Below are positions 18,557-28,189 of a DNA stretch of 64,000 nt, one piece after another (the stretch's first letter is position 1; each line of letters opens with the position of its first letter). The notes beneath the pieces are model-generated. The model made no database searches. It was not told the DNA's origin and saw only the letters and a program-made list of their open reading frames with translations. This DNA comes from Bradyrhizobium lablabi. Lineage in GTDB: Bacteria > Pseudomonadota > Alphaproteobacteria > Rhizobiales > Xanthobacteraceae. The stretch lies in contig NZ_JAFCJK010000006.1 in NCBI RefSeq assembly GCF_018131005.1, positions 434,001 through 498,000 of the forward strand, given 5' to 3'. A program made the translations under genes and the position numbers.

Positions 18557-18654
18557 GTTTCGACGGTCAAAAGGCGGTGATTGGGGTCGTGGGGCCGAAC
18601 GATACCGGAGGCATGGCGTTAACACACGGTCCCATCATCGTTCAATTCACAGGC

Positions 18655-20001
18655 ATGGCTGGTAAGTCGCCGATTATCACAGGCGTTGTCGTTGCCGTGC
18701 TGATCGCCGGGGCGGCCGCGGCCTTCGCCGCCACCTGGCGGCCGTCGATTGCCACGGTCGAGCCGCCGCGGCCGGACTCGTTCGATCCGGCGCTCGTCAA
18801 GCGCGGCCGCGCTCTCGCCGCGATCGGCAACTGCAACACCTGCCATACTATACGCGGCGGCGGGAATTACGCCGGCGGCGTGCCGGTTCCGACGCCGTTC
18901 GGCACGGTTTTCTCATCCAACATCACGCCGGATGCCGAGACCGGCATCGGGCGCTGGCCGGAAGAGGCATTTGTCCGCGCGATGCGCACGGGCGTCAGCC
19001 GCGACGGCCATCATCTCTACCCGACCTTTCCATACGACCACTTCACCCATATCTCCGACGCGGACGACCGGGCGCTTTATGCGTTTCTGATGACCCGGCA
19101 ACCGGTTCACGCGTCGCTGCCGGAAAACCAATTGTCCTTCCCGGTCAGCCAGCGGCCCGCCATCGCCGGATGGAAATTGCTGTACCTTCGACGCGACGGC
19201 GTTCACTTGGACGGGACGAAGAGCGCGGAGTGGAACCGCGGCGCCTATCTGGTCAAGGGGCTCGCGCATTGCGGCGCCTGCCATACGCCGCGCAATGCGC
19301 TCGGCGCCGAACGCGTCAACGCGCAATTCGCCGGTGGCGACGTCGACAATTGGCACGCCTATGCCCTGAACGACTCATCTCACTCGCCGTTGCCGTGGGA
19401 TGCGGATGCGCTCTACGCCTATTTGCGCCGCGGCTGGCACCCTGACCACGGCACTGCGCGCGGGCCGATGGCCGATGTCGTCAGCAATTTGTCATCGGTC
19501 CCGGACAACGATGTGCGCGCCATTGCCGTCTACATGGCGGACATGTCGGGCGGCGTACCGGCGCCTGACCGCGAACGGCCTGCCAGGGCCTCAGTGGCGC
19601 AGGCGCAATCGCCCTCGACGGGGCAGGGCGCAGCCGCGGGCGCGACGATCTACGCCGCCGCCTGCGCGTCCTGCCATGAGACCGGCCGGCCGCTGCCCTA
19701 TGGCGGCGTCAACCTGGCGCTCAGTACCGCGATCGCAAGTCCCGATCCGCGCAACCTCATCAACATCGTGCTGTCGGGCATCGATGCGGTCGAGGGAGAA
19801 CGCGGTCCGATCATGCCGGGATTTTCCGACAGCATGGATGACACGCAAATGGTTGCGTTGCTGAGCTTCCTGCGGGCACGCTTCGGCAAACAGCCGGCCT
19901 GGAGCGATCTCGACAAGACCGTGCGCGAGGCGCGTTCGACGCAAGCCGCTTCGCTGTCGACATCGCCGCAACTGCGCACGGTCCCCGACGATTCCAAATG
20001 A
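18655..20001 (+). CDS. Triheme cytochrome c subunit of a periplasmic dehydrogenase
   Basis: The 448-aa protein has an N-terminal membrane segment (IITGVVVAVLIAGAAAAF) and three CxxCH haem sites (CNTCH near residue 60, CGACH, CASCH). This is the layout of the cytochrome subunit of membrane alcohol/aldehyde dehydrogenases and nicotinate-dehydrogenase-like enzymes. It passes electrons from the molybdenum subunits encoded next to the respiratory chain. The next gene follows after 12 bp. An alternative ATG at 18613 has GGAGG only one base away, so I chose 18655; this start is uncertain. Confidence 0.9.
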   Translation: MAGKSPIITGVVVAVLIAGAAAAFAATWRPSIATVEPPRPDSFDPALVKRGRALAAIGNCNTCHTIRGGGNYAGGVPVPTPFGTVFSSNITPDAETGIGRWPEEAFVRAMRTGVSRDGHHLYPTFPYDHFTHISDADDRALYAFLMTRQPVHASLPENQLSFPVSQRPAIAGWKLLYLRRDGVHLDGTKSAEWNRGAYLVKGLAHCGACHTPRNALGAERVNAQFAGGDVDNWHAYALNDSSHSPLPWDADALYAYLRRGWHPDHGTARGPMADVVSNLSSVPDNDVRAIAVYMADMSGGVPAPDRERPARASVAQAQSPSTGQGAAAGATIYAAACASCHETGRPLPYGGVNLALSTAIASPDPRNLINIVLSGIDAVEGERGPIMPGFSDSMDDTQMVALLSFLRARFGKQPAWSDLDKTVREARSTQAASLSTSPQLRTVPDDSK

Positions 20002-20013
20002 TCGAGGCAAGCC

Positions 20014-20511
20014 ATGATGACATTGAAAGTCAATGGTCGCGACCATCAGGTCGACGCCGATCCAGACACACCGTTACTCTACGTGCTGCGCGACGATATC
20101 AAGCTCAACGCGGCGAAGTTCGGCTGCGGGCTCGGTCAATGCGGGTCCTGCACCGTGATCGTAGACGGCAGGGCGGTGCTGTCCTGCGTCACGCCAGTGG
20201 TCCTGCTTGGGGGTAAACAGGTGACGACCCTCGAAGGGCTCGGCACCGTGGCCGAGCCGGCGCCGATCCAGCGCGCCTTTATGGAGGAGCAGGCGGCGCA
20301 GTGCGGTTACTGCATCGCCGGAATGATGATGCGAGCGCAGGCGCTGCTGCTGCGAAACCCGAAACCGACCGACGCGCAAATTCGCGCCGAGCTGGAGCCG
20401 AATCTCTGCCGCTGCGGCACCCATATGCGCATCCTCCGCGCAGTGCATCGCGCCGCCCGGTTGATGGATACGGCCGATGCCTCATCCGTGACCGACAGGA
20501 GCGTCCCATGA
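20014..20511 (+). CDS. 2Fe-2S subunit of a molybdenum hydroxylase
   Basis: The 165-aa small subunit holds two 2Fe-2S clusters. The plant-ferredoxin type uses C38, C43, C46 and C58 (FGCGLGQCGSC). The alpha-helical type uses C97, C100, C132 and C134 (CGYC, LCRCGTH). It matches the isoquinoline 1-oxidoreductase/aldehyde oxidase small subunit. It has no signal peptide and is probably exported with the Tat-dependent large subunit. Its stop overlaps the start of that gene (ATGA). Confidence 0.94.
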   Translation: MMTLKVNGRDHQVDADPDTPLLYVLRDDIKLNAAKFGCGLGQCGSCTVIVDGRAVLSCVTPVVLLGGKQVTTLEGLGTVAEPAPIQRAFMEEQAAQCGYCIAGMMMRAQALLLRNPKPTDAQIRAELEPNLCRCGTHMRILRAVHRAARLMDTADASSVTDRSVP

Positions 20512-22733
20512 ACGCGCCTGTGGTTATCGACCGCCGAACCGTGCTGGCTGGCGCCGGTGCGCTGATTGTCAGTTTTTCGCTGCGCCGCGCCCTGGCGCAG
20601 CAGCCGAAGCCGGACCAAGGGCCGAAGCTGCCGGGCAGCCTGGCAAGGTCGCCCTATCTGGATTCCTGGATCCGCATCGATGCCGACGGGACCATCACCG
20701 TGTTCACCGGTAAGGTCGAACTCGGCCAGGGATTCAAGACCGCGTTTCGCCAGATCGCCGCGGAGGAGCTTGATGTTGACTTCGACGCGTTGAACGTCGT
20801 CACCGCCGATACAAAGCTCACGGCAAACGAGGGCTATACCTCCGGCAGCCATTCGATGCAGGACAGCGGCACCGCGATCCAGCACGCGGCCGCGCAGGCG
20901 CGAGCCTTGCTGGTTGCGGAAGCCGCGAAGCGGTTCGAACTGCCGGCGGAAACCCTGCGGACGGAGAACGCCGCGGTCAGCGCGCCAGATGGAAGGCGCT
21001 TGACCTATCGCGAGCTCGTCGCCGGCGACCTGCTGCATGTCCAGGCGCAGTCGACGTCCAATTTGAAAGACCCGGCGGCCTTCAGGGTGATGGGCCATAA
21101 GGTGCCGCGCGTCGACATCCCCGCCAAGGTCACCGGTGGAGCGGCCTACGTGCAGGACATGCGCCTTCCCGGCATGGTGCATGCGCGCGTGGTGCGGCCG
21201 CCGAGTTATGGCGCGCAACTGACCGAATGCGACACCGCCGCGGTCGAGAAAATGCCCGGCGTCGTCAAGATCGTGCGGGACGGCAATTTTCTCGCCGTGG
21301 TCGCGGAGAAGGAGTTTCCAGCAGTCAAGGCGATGAACGCGCTTGCCGCCGCGGCGAAGTGGAAGGAAAGCGCGAAGCTGCCGAAACAGGATGATCTGAC
21401 GAGGGTGCTGACCGGCCTGCCTTCACAGGACTCCACGATCTTCGAGCGCAGCGATCCCTCGGCGACCGGGGCCAAGACGCTCGAGGCAAGCTATTCGCGG
21501 CCGTACCAATCACACGGCTCGATCGGGCCATCCTGTGCCGTCGCGCAATTGGTGGATGGTGCCATGACGGTGTGGACGCACACGCAAGGCGTCTATCCCG
21601 ATCGCCAGGGCATCGCGGAGATGCTGAGCATGCCGCCGGCGAGCGTGCGCCTGATCCATGTCGAAGGCTCCGGCTGCTACGGCCACAACGGCGCCGACGA
21701 TGCCGCGGCCGACGCCGCACTGATTGCGCGCGCCATTCCCGGACGTCCAGTCCGCGTGCAGTGGATGCGCGAGCAGGAGCACGCCTGGGAACCCTATGGC
21801 CCGGCGATGGTGACGAAGCTGAAGGCCTCGCTCGACGCCAACGGCAAGATTGCCGATTGGAGCTTTGCCGTCTGGAGCAACACCCATTCGATGCGGCCGG
21901 GCGGAGCCGGCGCGCTGCTCGCGGCCCAGCACATGGCGCAGTCGTTTGCGGTGCCTGCGCCAAAGCCGTTGCCGCTGCCGGAAGGCGGCGGCGATCGCAA
22001 CGCGATTCCGATCTACACGTTTCCGAACGCGCATGTGGTCCATCACTTCATTCCTGCGATGCCGCTGCGAGTTTCAGCGATGCGTGCACTCGGCGCCTAT
22101 CACAACGTGTTCTCGATCGAGAGTTTCATGGATGAGTTGGCGGCCCTTGCCGGCGCCGATCCCGTGCAATTCCGCTTGGATCATCTCGGCGATAAGCGTG
22201 GCCGCGAGGTGATCGAGAAGGCCGCCCAGGGCTTTGGCTGGACACGCGGACAAACGGCGCCCCTGAACCGCGGCTATGGCTTTGCGTTCGCGCGCTACAA
22301 GAATCTCGCGGCCTATTGCGCGATCGCATCCGAAGTCGAGATCAATCGCGAGACCGGCCGCGCGCGACTCGTGCGGGCGGTCGCCGCCGTCGATGCTGGC
22401 CAGGTCGTCAACCCGGATGGCCTCGCCAACCAGATCGAAGGCGCGATCGTGCAATCGACGAGCTGGACGCTGTATGAAACAGTCAGCTTCGATGAAACCA
22501 GGATCACCAGCATCGACTGGCAGACCTATCCGATCCTGCGCTTCAATGCGGTGCCGGAACGGATCGACGTTCACATCATCAATCGCCCGGGACAGCCGTT
22601 CCTTGGCAGCGGCGAGACCGGGCAGGGCCCGGCCGCCGCTTCGCTTGCCAACGCCATTGCCAACGCGACCGGAAAGCGGCTGCGTGACCTGCCGCTCAGT
22701 CGCAAGCGCATCAAGGATGCGATCGACGCGTGA
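20508..22733 (+). CDS. Molybdopterin-binding large subunit, xanthine dehydrogenase family (IorB-like)
   Basis: The 741-aa catalytic subunit begins with a Tat-like signal (DRRTVLAGAGALIVSFSL, cleavage near RRALAQ) and contains the aldehyde-oxidase/xanthine-dehydrogenase Mo-cofactor domains. GQGFKTAFRQIAAEE lies early, and GSGETGQGP near the C-terminus holds the expected catalytic glutamate. AGGAG at 20497-20501 supports the ATG at 20508. With the 2Fe-2S and triheme cytochrome genes it forms a three-component periplasmic dehydrogenase that hydroxylates an aldehyde or N-heterocycle. The substrate is unknown. Confidence 0.93.
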   Translation: MNAPVVIDRRTVLAGAGALIVSFSLRRALAQQPKPDQGPKLPGSLARSPYLDSWIRIDADGTITVFTGKVELGQGFKTAFRQIAAEELDVDFDALNVVTADTKLTANEGYTSGSHSMQDSGTAIQHAAAQARALLVAEAAKRFELPAETLRTENAAVSAPDGRRLTYRELVAGDLLHVQAQSTSNLKDPAAFRVMGHKVPRVDIPAKVTGGAAYVQDMRLPGMVHARVVRPPSYGAQLTECDTAAVEKMPGVVKIVRDGNFLAVVAEKEFPAVKAMNALAAAAKWKESAKLPKQDDLTRVLTGLPSQDSTIFERSDPSATGAKTLEASYSRPYQSHGSIGPSCAVAQLVDGAMTVWTHTQGVYPDRQGIAEMLSMPPASVRLIHVEGSGCYGHNGADDAAADAALIARAIPGRPVRVQWMREQEHAWEPYGPAMVTKLKASLDANGKIADWSFAVWSNTHSMRPGGAGALLAAQHMAQSFAVPAPKPLPLPEGGGDRNAIPIYTFPNAHVVHHFIPAMPLRVSAMRALGAYHNVFSIESFMDELAALAGADPVQFRLDHLGDKRGREVIEKAAQGFGWTRGQTAPLNRGYGFAFARYKNLAAYCAIASEVEINRETGRARLVRAVAAVDAGQVVNPDGLANQIEGAIVQSTSWTLYETVSFDETRITSIDWQTYPILRFNAVPERIDVHIINRPGQPFLGSGETGQGPAAASLANAIANATGKRLRDLPLSRKRIKDAIDA

Positions 22734-22740
22734 GATCCCT

Positions 22741-23964
22741 TCAAGCCACTTTGGCGTCGACGCCGGCCGGAGGCGGCGTCAATTCCTCGATCCTGTAGGA
22801 TTTCGGCATGTTGATTGGCCGGTAGGTCGGATCTCTCTCACAGCGTTCCAGCACGGAGCGATGGATGATCGCGCCGTCCGGAATCAGCCGTGGCTCGCCG
22901 CGCGGCAGATAGTAGCCGAGGAAGGATTTGCGCTCCGGCCACTCCTTCCATTTGTCGCTCTTCGGCAGCCATTCGAGGATCTCCCAGGCGCCCTTCAGGG
23001 ACACGTGCAACTGCGCCAGCGCATTCGGCGGCACATATTCATGCCTGCTCGGCGGCATCGGCAGGCCCCAGGCGTAGTGATCGATCAACGCCTGATCCAT
23101 ATGAAGCCCGGCGGCGTTGGCCTCCTCGATCATCCATACCAGCGGAAATTTCGACAGCCCGCTCTGGTTCTCGGGATACCCGCCGCCGACATCGCCATGC
23201 ACGCCGGCAAACCAGACCTGGCGGATGTCCTGGTCGACCGCAGTCGACGCGTCGAATGGGTTCGAGCGGAATTTCTGCGGCTCGGTCCAGCGGTTGAGCC
23301 GGAACATGCGGCGCCGCTCGTCGATCGAGATAGCCTGTCGGAATTTCTTGACGCTCGAATTGGTCCGGGTGAAGCGCAGGGTCTGCAGGTCGAACCAAAA
23401 CTTGTCCTGTCGCGGCACGATGACCGAGGCGACGGTGTCCCAGACCCCAATGAACTCAATCTCGATGATGCGGCCGCCGGCTATCTGGCTGAAATGCCAG
23501 GCTTCCTTCAGCGCCGAGTCATCGGGGGTGCCATCGACCTTCTGACTGTCGGAACTTGCTTTCTTGTAGGAAGAGAAGGCATAGCCGGCGAGGTCGAGCT
23601 GATCGACCGGCAACAACCCCATCACATGGACGAAGGCCGCGAGGACGCGCACCGTATAGGCGCCGCGGCTGAAGCCGAACAGCCAGACCCGGTCGCCGGG
23701 CTCCCAAGCCTTGCACAGGAAGAGGTAGGCGCCGAGCGTGTCCTTGTCGAGGCCGGCGCCGGTGGCAAGCCCGAGCACGCCACGCGCTTCCTGCTTCAGA
23801 CGCCCCCAGGTACTCTGCAGACCGATCGTGCCGAGACCCGGATGGTAATAGACCCGCTGCCGCTCGCTCTTCTCGAGAACGCGAAACAGCTTGAGGACGT
23901 TGGAAATATTGGCGCCGATCTCGTTTCCGGTGCCGTCGCAGCAGATCACGATGTCCTTTGGCAT
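22741..23964 (-). CDS. DUF2235 alpha/beta-hydrolase-like protein
   Basis: The 407-aa protein shows the DUF2235 start (DIVICCDGTGNEIG) and the nucleophile elbow GFSRG at residues 97-101. This makes it a serine hydrolase relative; the family includes Tle1 phospholipase effectors of type VI secretion. No secretion or immunity gene is adjacent, and there is no signal peptide, so an intracellular role is as likely. GGGGAG lies 7 nt before the ATG at 23964, which favours that start over an in-frame ATG seven codons upstream. It is convergent with the Mo-enzyme operon. Confidence 0.88.
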   Translation of the reverse strand: MPKDIVICCDGTGNEIGANISNVLKLFRVLEKSERQRVYYHPGLGTIGLQSTWGRLKQEARGVLGLATGAGLDKDTLGAYLFLCKAWEPGDRVWLFGFSRGAYTVRVLAAFVHVMGLLPVDQLDLAGYAFSSYKKASSDSQKVDGTPDDSALKEAWHFSQIAGGRIIEIEFIGVWDTVASVIVPRQDKFWFDLQTLRFTRTNSSVKKFRQAISIDERRRMFRLNRWTEPQKFRSNPFDASTAVDQDIRQVWFAGVHGDVGGGYPENQSGLSKFPLVWMIEEANAAGLHMDQALIDHYAWGLPMPPSRHEYVPPNALAQLHVSLKGAWEILEWLPKSDKWKEWPERKSFLGYYLPRGEPRLIPDGAIIHRSVLERCERDPTYRPINMPKSYRIEELTPPPAGVDAKVA

Positions 23965-24077
23965 CCCACGCTCCCCCGTGGCCATCGTGGACCATCATCC
24001 ATCGTAGGTCAAAATGAACAAGCTTCAATCTGTAATTGAAGTCATTATCAGCCGGCCGATCACAGTTTGCAACCGAA

Positions 24078-25454
24078 CTACTGATAAGTCGCCACAATAT
24101 CCGACACCGCGCGTTCGAGTTGCTTCGCCGTGGCGCATTGGCGCACGACGCTGCAGAAGGTCGCGTAGCGCGGCATTTCGGAATCGCCAAAGCCCCAGGT
24201 CATGCGGCCCTCGGGGTTGAGCCACACCAGCCGCTTCGAGCGTTCGCCGATCCGGCGCAGGATGTCGGCGCGCGGATCGAGGTTGTTGCTGCGGGCGTCG
24301 CCGAGCACGATCACGGTGGTCTGCGGGGTGACTGTGTTCATCCATCCGTCTTCGAAATCCGCCAATGAATTGCCGTAGTCGGACGAGCCGAAGCCGACCT
24401 TGGACATGATCTCGGCCATCGCCTCTTCCGGTGGCTTGGATTCCAGGATGCGGCTGACCTCGATCAGATTGCCGGAAAAGGCGAACGAGCGGACGTCGTC
24501 GACCACCTCATGGAGGCTGTGGATCAACAGCAGGAAGAAATCCGAGACACGGGCGACCGAGCCCGAGACATCGCACAGCGCCACGATCTTCGGCCGGTCG
24601 CGATGCTTGCGTTTCCAGGCGGTGAGGAAGGGCACGCCGCCCCAGGCTGCGTTGCGGCGGAGCGTGCGGCGAACGTCGAGATGGCCGCGGCGCTGGCGCT
24701 TGCGCGGCTTCGAGTAGCGTTCGCGCAGACGCCGTGCGATCTGGCGGATCAGGATACGCATCTGCTCGACCTGGCGCGGCTCGATTCGCGCCAGCGGCGC
24801 ATTGCGCAGGATCTCGTTGCGCAGGTTCTCCGCCTCCTCCCGGCCATAGAGCAACAGCGCCTGCGAAACGGCGTCTCGGACGGTGCCGCGCAAACCATTG
24901 AGCGCGTCCAGCAGCCGTTCGGCGAGCGCGGGATTGCTCGCGGTCAGATCATCGATGTCGTCGCGCAGGCGCTGGATGCCCATCGCGTCGAGGATGCGGG
25001 TCTGGAAGATGCCGCGCTGGGTGAAGTAGCGGATATCCGGGAGCGACGCTGCGCCTGAGGCATTGGCGATCGCCGCCGAGATCGCGCCGCGGTCCTGCGA
25101 CAGCAGCATCTGCGCCAGCGGCCCGACGATCTCGCTCTGCACGCCGCCCGCCGCGCCGCCATGCGCCTCGGCCGCGGGATCGCCGCCCGCCTTTTCCTGA
25201 TCGTCGGACTTCCGTTGCTCGGAAGCTTCCTCTTGCGGCTCCGGCCGGCTAAAAAACAGATCAAAACAGTCGCCGAGCGCGCGCTTCTCGTCCTGGGTTT
25301 TGGCCAGCGTCAGCAGGAACGTGTCGCGCAGGATGGCGCGGTCGGCGAAGCCGACCTCTGAAACCGCCCGCATCGCATCGATGCTTTCAGCGGGCGAGAC
25401 CCGGACCCCGGCTCCCCGCGCCGCACGAAAGAAGCGATGCAGGTTCTCGCGCAT
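24078..25454 (-). CDS. VWA-domain protein of the CoxE type
   Basis: The 458-aa product matches CoxE-like proteins, which pair with a MoxR ATPase. An N-terminal helical domain is followed by a low-complexity acidic/Ala stretch (about residues 70-105) and a C-terminal von Willebrand A domain with the metal site DVSGS (in ALCDVSGSV). It starts 5 bp after the stop of the MoxR gene, so the two form an operon. In carboxydotrophs CoxD/CoxE mature the Mo-Cu active site of CO dehydrogenase; here the partner could be the molybdenum hydroxylase encoded 1.3 kb away, which is inference. Confidence 0.9.
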   Translation of the reverse strand: MRENLHRFFRAARGAGVRVSPAESIDAMRAVSEVGFADRAILRDTFLLTLAKTQDEKRALGDCFDLFFSRPEPQEEASEQRKSDDQEKAGGDPAAEAHGGAAGGVQSEIVGPLAQMLLSQDRGAISAAIANASGAASLPDIRYFTQRGIFQTRILDAMGIQRLRDDIDDLTASNPALAERLLDALNGLRGTVRDAVSQALLLYGREEAENLRNEILRNAPLARIEPRQVEQMRILIRQIARRLRERYSKPRKRQRRGHLDVRRTLRRNAAWGGVPFLTAWKRKHRDRPKIVALCDVSGSVARVSDFFLLLIHSLHEVVDDVRSFAFSGNLIEVSRILESKPPEEAMAEIMSKVGFGSSDYGNSLADFEDGWMNTVTPQTTVIVLGDARSNNLDPRADILRRIGERSKRLVWLNPEGRMTWGFGDSEMPRYATFCSVVRQCATAKQLERAVSDIVATYQ

Positions 25455-25459
25455 CCGAT

Positions 25460-26407
25460 TTAACTGAATACACCCTGCCGCGACGCCTTGGCGATGAAGC
25501 TGGATATCTGCGGCGTCGCTGCTTCGATATCGGCTTCGTATTTCAGCAGCACGTTCAGCGTGTCCTTGACGATCTCGTGGCCGAGCTCGCTCGCTTGCAG
25601 CAGCACCAGCACGCGCGCCCAGTCGATCGTTTCGCTCACTGACGGCAGCTTCTTCAAATCAAGCGTGCGGATCTCATTGATGAAGCCGACCATCTGCTTG
25701 CGCAGAACCTGGGAGATGCCGGGCACGCGGCTCTCGACGATGCGTTCCTCCAGCCGCTGCTCGGGAAATCCGATATGCAGATGCAGGCAGCGCCGCTTCA
25801 AGGCGTCGCCGAGATCGCGCTCGCTGTTCGAGGTCAGGATCACCGTCGGCGCCGCGACCGCGGACACCGTGCCAAGCTCAGGGATCGTGACCTGGAAATC
25901 AGAGAGGATTTCCAGCAATAGCGATTCGAATTCGGCGTCGGACTTGTCGATTTCGTCGATCAGCAGCACGCAGCCGGAAGGCTGCTCGAGCGCCTGCAGC
26001 AGCGGGCGCGGCTCGACGAACTCCTTGGAAAAGAAAACGTCGCCGAAGGTGTGGAGCTGGTCGAGCGCCGCATGCAGCGTCTGCGCGCCGCCGAGCACTT
26101 CGCCGAGCTTGTCTTTCAGGATCTGCGTGTACAGCAGTTGCTTGGCATACTTCCACTCGTACAGCGCCTTGGCCTCGTCGAGGCCCTCATAGCATTGCAG
26201 GCGGATCATCTTCATGCCGCGCCAGGCGGCGATCGCCTTCGCGAGCTCGGTTTTGCCGACGCCGGCGGGACCCTCGACCAGGATCGGCTTCTCGATCTGC
26301 TGCGACAGATAGACGGCGGTGGCGATCTGCCGGCTCGCGATATAGCCTTGCGCGGCGAGGCCGCTCTCCACGGCCTCGATCGACGCGATGGGCCTGGTGT
26401 CAGCCAC
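25460..26407 (-). CDS. MoxR-family AAA+ ATPase (CoxD-like)
   Basis: The 315-aa ATPase carries Walker A (EGPAGVGKTE), Walker B (CVLLIDEIDKSD) and sensor 1 (VILTSNSERD). The pattern ATAVYLSQQIEKPILVEGPAG is typical of the CoxD-like MoxR branch, which remodels or inserts cofactors in client proteins together with a VWA protein. The start is taken as GTG at 26407 because GGAG lies 7 nt upstream. It is followed directly by the CoxE-type gene. Confidence 0.92.
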   Translation of the reverse strand: MADTRPIASIEAVESGLAAQGYIASRQIATAVYLSQQIEKPILVEGPAGVGKTELAKAIAAWRGMKMIRLQCYEGLDEAKALYEWKYAKQLLYTQILKDKLGEVLGGAQTLHAALDQLHTFGDVFFSKEFVEPRPLLQALEQPSGCVLLIDEIDKSDAEFESLLLEILSDFQVTIPELGTVSAVAAPTVILTSNSERDLGDALKRRCLHLHIGFPEQRLEERIVESRVPGISQVLRKQMVGFINEIRTLDLKKLPSVSETIDWARVLVLLQASELGHEIVKDTLNVLLKYEADIEAATPQISSFIAKASRQGVFS

Positions 26408-26598
26408 GAGGATCAGCTCCGGGGTTGTTCGAGAACTCGAAGCTGTTCTGCTCCCGTTGCGGGCAAAGCACAAGGCTCGATTGGCCAGTCGGCGCTGTCG
26501 GTTGGCGCATGGTTCCGGCTCATTTCCGCCGAGCGCAATAACCGGCGGAAGCCGCGGATGTCGCGTCCGTGACGAAATCCTTGCGGCGGATTCAATTC

Positions 26599-26621
26599 AC
26601 CTCTCGCCGGCAGGGAGAGGT
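26599..26621. repeat. Short inverted repeat (ACCTCTC/GAGAGGT), copy 1
   Basis: Seven-base arms at 26599-26605 and 26615-26621 enclose 9 bases. Related elements lie at 37816-37832 and 49433-49455, each between genes, so this is a small dispersed hairpin family. It lies in a 241-bp gap upstream of the MoxR gene, downstream of the HAD gene. Confidence 0.6.
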
Positions 26622-26648
26622 CGGCATACGGCGTCGCGAAAGCGCGCC

Positions 26649-27281
26649 TCACCGCAGCGTAAGGCCGGTCGCGGCTTCGAGTTCGCCTATCGCCTGGGCA
26701 GCATTGAGCACCTTGATCGTGGTCATGCCCATCTCGCGCGCCGGCTTCAGGTTGACGCCGAGATCATCGAGATAGACGCAGTTCTTCGCATCCACCTGCA
26801 GCGTCTCGACCATCATCCGGTAGATGCGCGGATCGGGCTTGCGCAAGCCGATCTTGGCCGACTCGATGACGTGATCGAACAGGGCCATCACCTCGGCGAC
26901 GTAGAGCGTGCGTCCGCTCTTGCTGCCGATGGCGTTCGCCGGCAGATTGTTGGTGATGCATCCGGTCTTGAAGGCGGACTTGACGCGCTTCAGCGCCTCG
27001 ACCATTTCCGGTCGCAGGTCGCCAGACAACAGCGGCAGAACGTCCTTGCCGCGGATTTCGGCGCCGAGCGCCCTGGATTCCTGCGCGAACAATTCGTCAA
27101 AGCCGTCGATGTCGATCTCGGCGCGCTCGAACCTGGCCCACGCGTTTTCAAGGTGATTGGCGGCATTGGTGCGGCGGATGATATCGGCGGGCAGGCCGCG
27201 TTCGGTCTCGTAGCGCATGAATGCCTCGAACGGCGAGGTGGTCAGGACGCCGCCGAAATCCCAGATCACTGCCTCGATCAT
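26649..27281 (-). CDS. HAD-superfamily (subfamily IA) hydrolase
   Basis: The 210-aa protein has motif I WDFGGVLT, motif II (CITNN), motif III (KIGLRKPDPRIY) and motif IV (VYLDDLGVN). The second aspartate of motif I (DxD) is replaced by glycine, as in some YihX and epoxide-hydrolase-N-domain relatives, so phosphatase activity is probable but not certain. It stands alone: the protease gene is divergent after 113 bp. Confidence 0.88.
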   Translation of the reverse strand: MIEAVIWDFGGVLTTSPFEAFMRYETERGLPADIIRRTNAANHLENAWARFERAEIDIDGFDELFAQESRALGAEIRGKDVLPLLSGDLRPEMVEALKRVKSAFKTGCITNNLPANAIGSKSGRTLYVAEVMALFDHVIESAKIGLRKPDPRIYRMMVETLQVDAKNCVYLDDLGVNLKPAREMGMTTIKVLNAAQAIGELEAATGLTLR

Positions 27282-27394
27282 TCCTGCCTGTCCGCGCCTG
27301 TTGCCTGTTCGGGAGCGGCTAACACGGATCGCCGGCCGGAGCCAGCCTCAACAGGTGCTTGGCGATATGCGCGGCGCGGGCTATTGCTGCGCCG

Positions 27395-28156
27395 ATGAAG
27401 ACACTGCCCTTGATCGCGGCGACGCTGGCGTCGCTCGTCTCCGCGCCCGCCTTTGCCATCGTCGGCGGCGGCGCACCGTCGACCGACGGCGTGGCGCGTT
27501 CGGTCGTCACCATCGTTGGTTCGCGCGGCAATTTCTGCACCGGCGCGCTGATCGCGCCGAAGATCGTGCTGACCGCGGCACATTGCGTGCAGCCTGGCGC
27601 GGATTACAAGATCGTCGAATATGGCGCGGATCGGCAACCGAAGCTGCAGGACGTCAGGACGGTCGCGATCCATCCCGCCTTCAAGATGCAGGCGATGATC
27701 GACCATCGCGCAACCGCCGATGTCGCGCTGCTTCAGCTTGCGGCACCTGCGGCAGGCAAGGCACCGTCGGCGCTCGGCATGCCCAACATCCCGATCCAGG
27801 TCGGCGGCCGCTTCACAGTCGCCGGCGTCGGCGTCACGCAGCGCGGCGACGGCAAGAGCGGCGGCACAGTCCGCGTCGCGGGGCTGGTCGCAACCGGCAA
27901 GCCGGGCACGCTGCAGATCCGTCTCGTCGATCCGGTCGGCCAGGGCGCGCGCGACGGGCTCGGCGCCTGCACCGGCGATTCCGGCGCGCCTGTTTTCGAG
28001 GACAAGCAGAGCGGGCCCGCAATCGTCGGCGTGGTCAGTTGGTCAACGGGGCCAAACGGCGCCGCCGGCTGCGGCGGCATTACCGGCGTCACGCCCCTGA
28101 CGCTCTATCGCGACTGGGTGATGCAGACTGCGCGGCAGTGGGGGGCCACGTTCTAA
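27395..28156 (+). CDS. Exported trypsin-like serine protease (S1A)
   Basis: The 253-aa protein begins with a Sec signal (KTLPLIAATLASLVSAPAFA) followed at once by the mature N-terminus IVGG, the activation site of trypsin-type proteases. The triad is H63 (TAAHC), D109 (TADVALL) and S196 (GDSGAP). The IVGG directly behind the signal cleavage site implies the enzyme is active once exported, without a propeptide. The start at 27395 was chosen from the signal peptide. The substrate is unknown. Confidence 0.9.
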   Translation: MKTLPLIAATLASLVSAPAFAIVGGGAPSTDGVARSVVTIVGSRGNFCTGALIAPKIVLTAAHCVQPGADYKIVEYGADRQPKLQDVRTVAIHPAFKMQAMIDHRATADVALLQLAAPAAGKAPSALGMPNIPIQVGGRFTVAGVGVTQRGDGKSGGTVRVAGLVATGKPGTLQIRLVDPVGQGARDGLGACTGDSGAPVFEDKQSGPAIVGVVSWSTGPNGAAGCGGITGVTPLTLYRDWVMQTARQWGATF

Positions 28157-28189
28157 CCCGGAGCCGCGCGCTCGCGCTCGCATCATGAT

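Noticed and set aside
22741..23964. DUF2235 protein as a type VI secretion effector
   Set aside because: No secretion-system, VgrG, adaptor or immunity gene is nearby; family membership alone does not justify the call.
22276..24039. Plus-strand frame of 587 codons across the Mo-subunit end and DUF2235 gene
   Set aside because: Runs through two real genes in shadow frames and has no family features.
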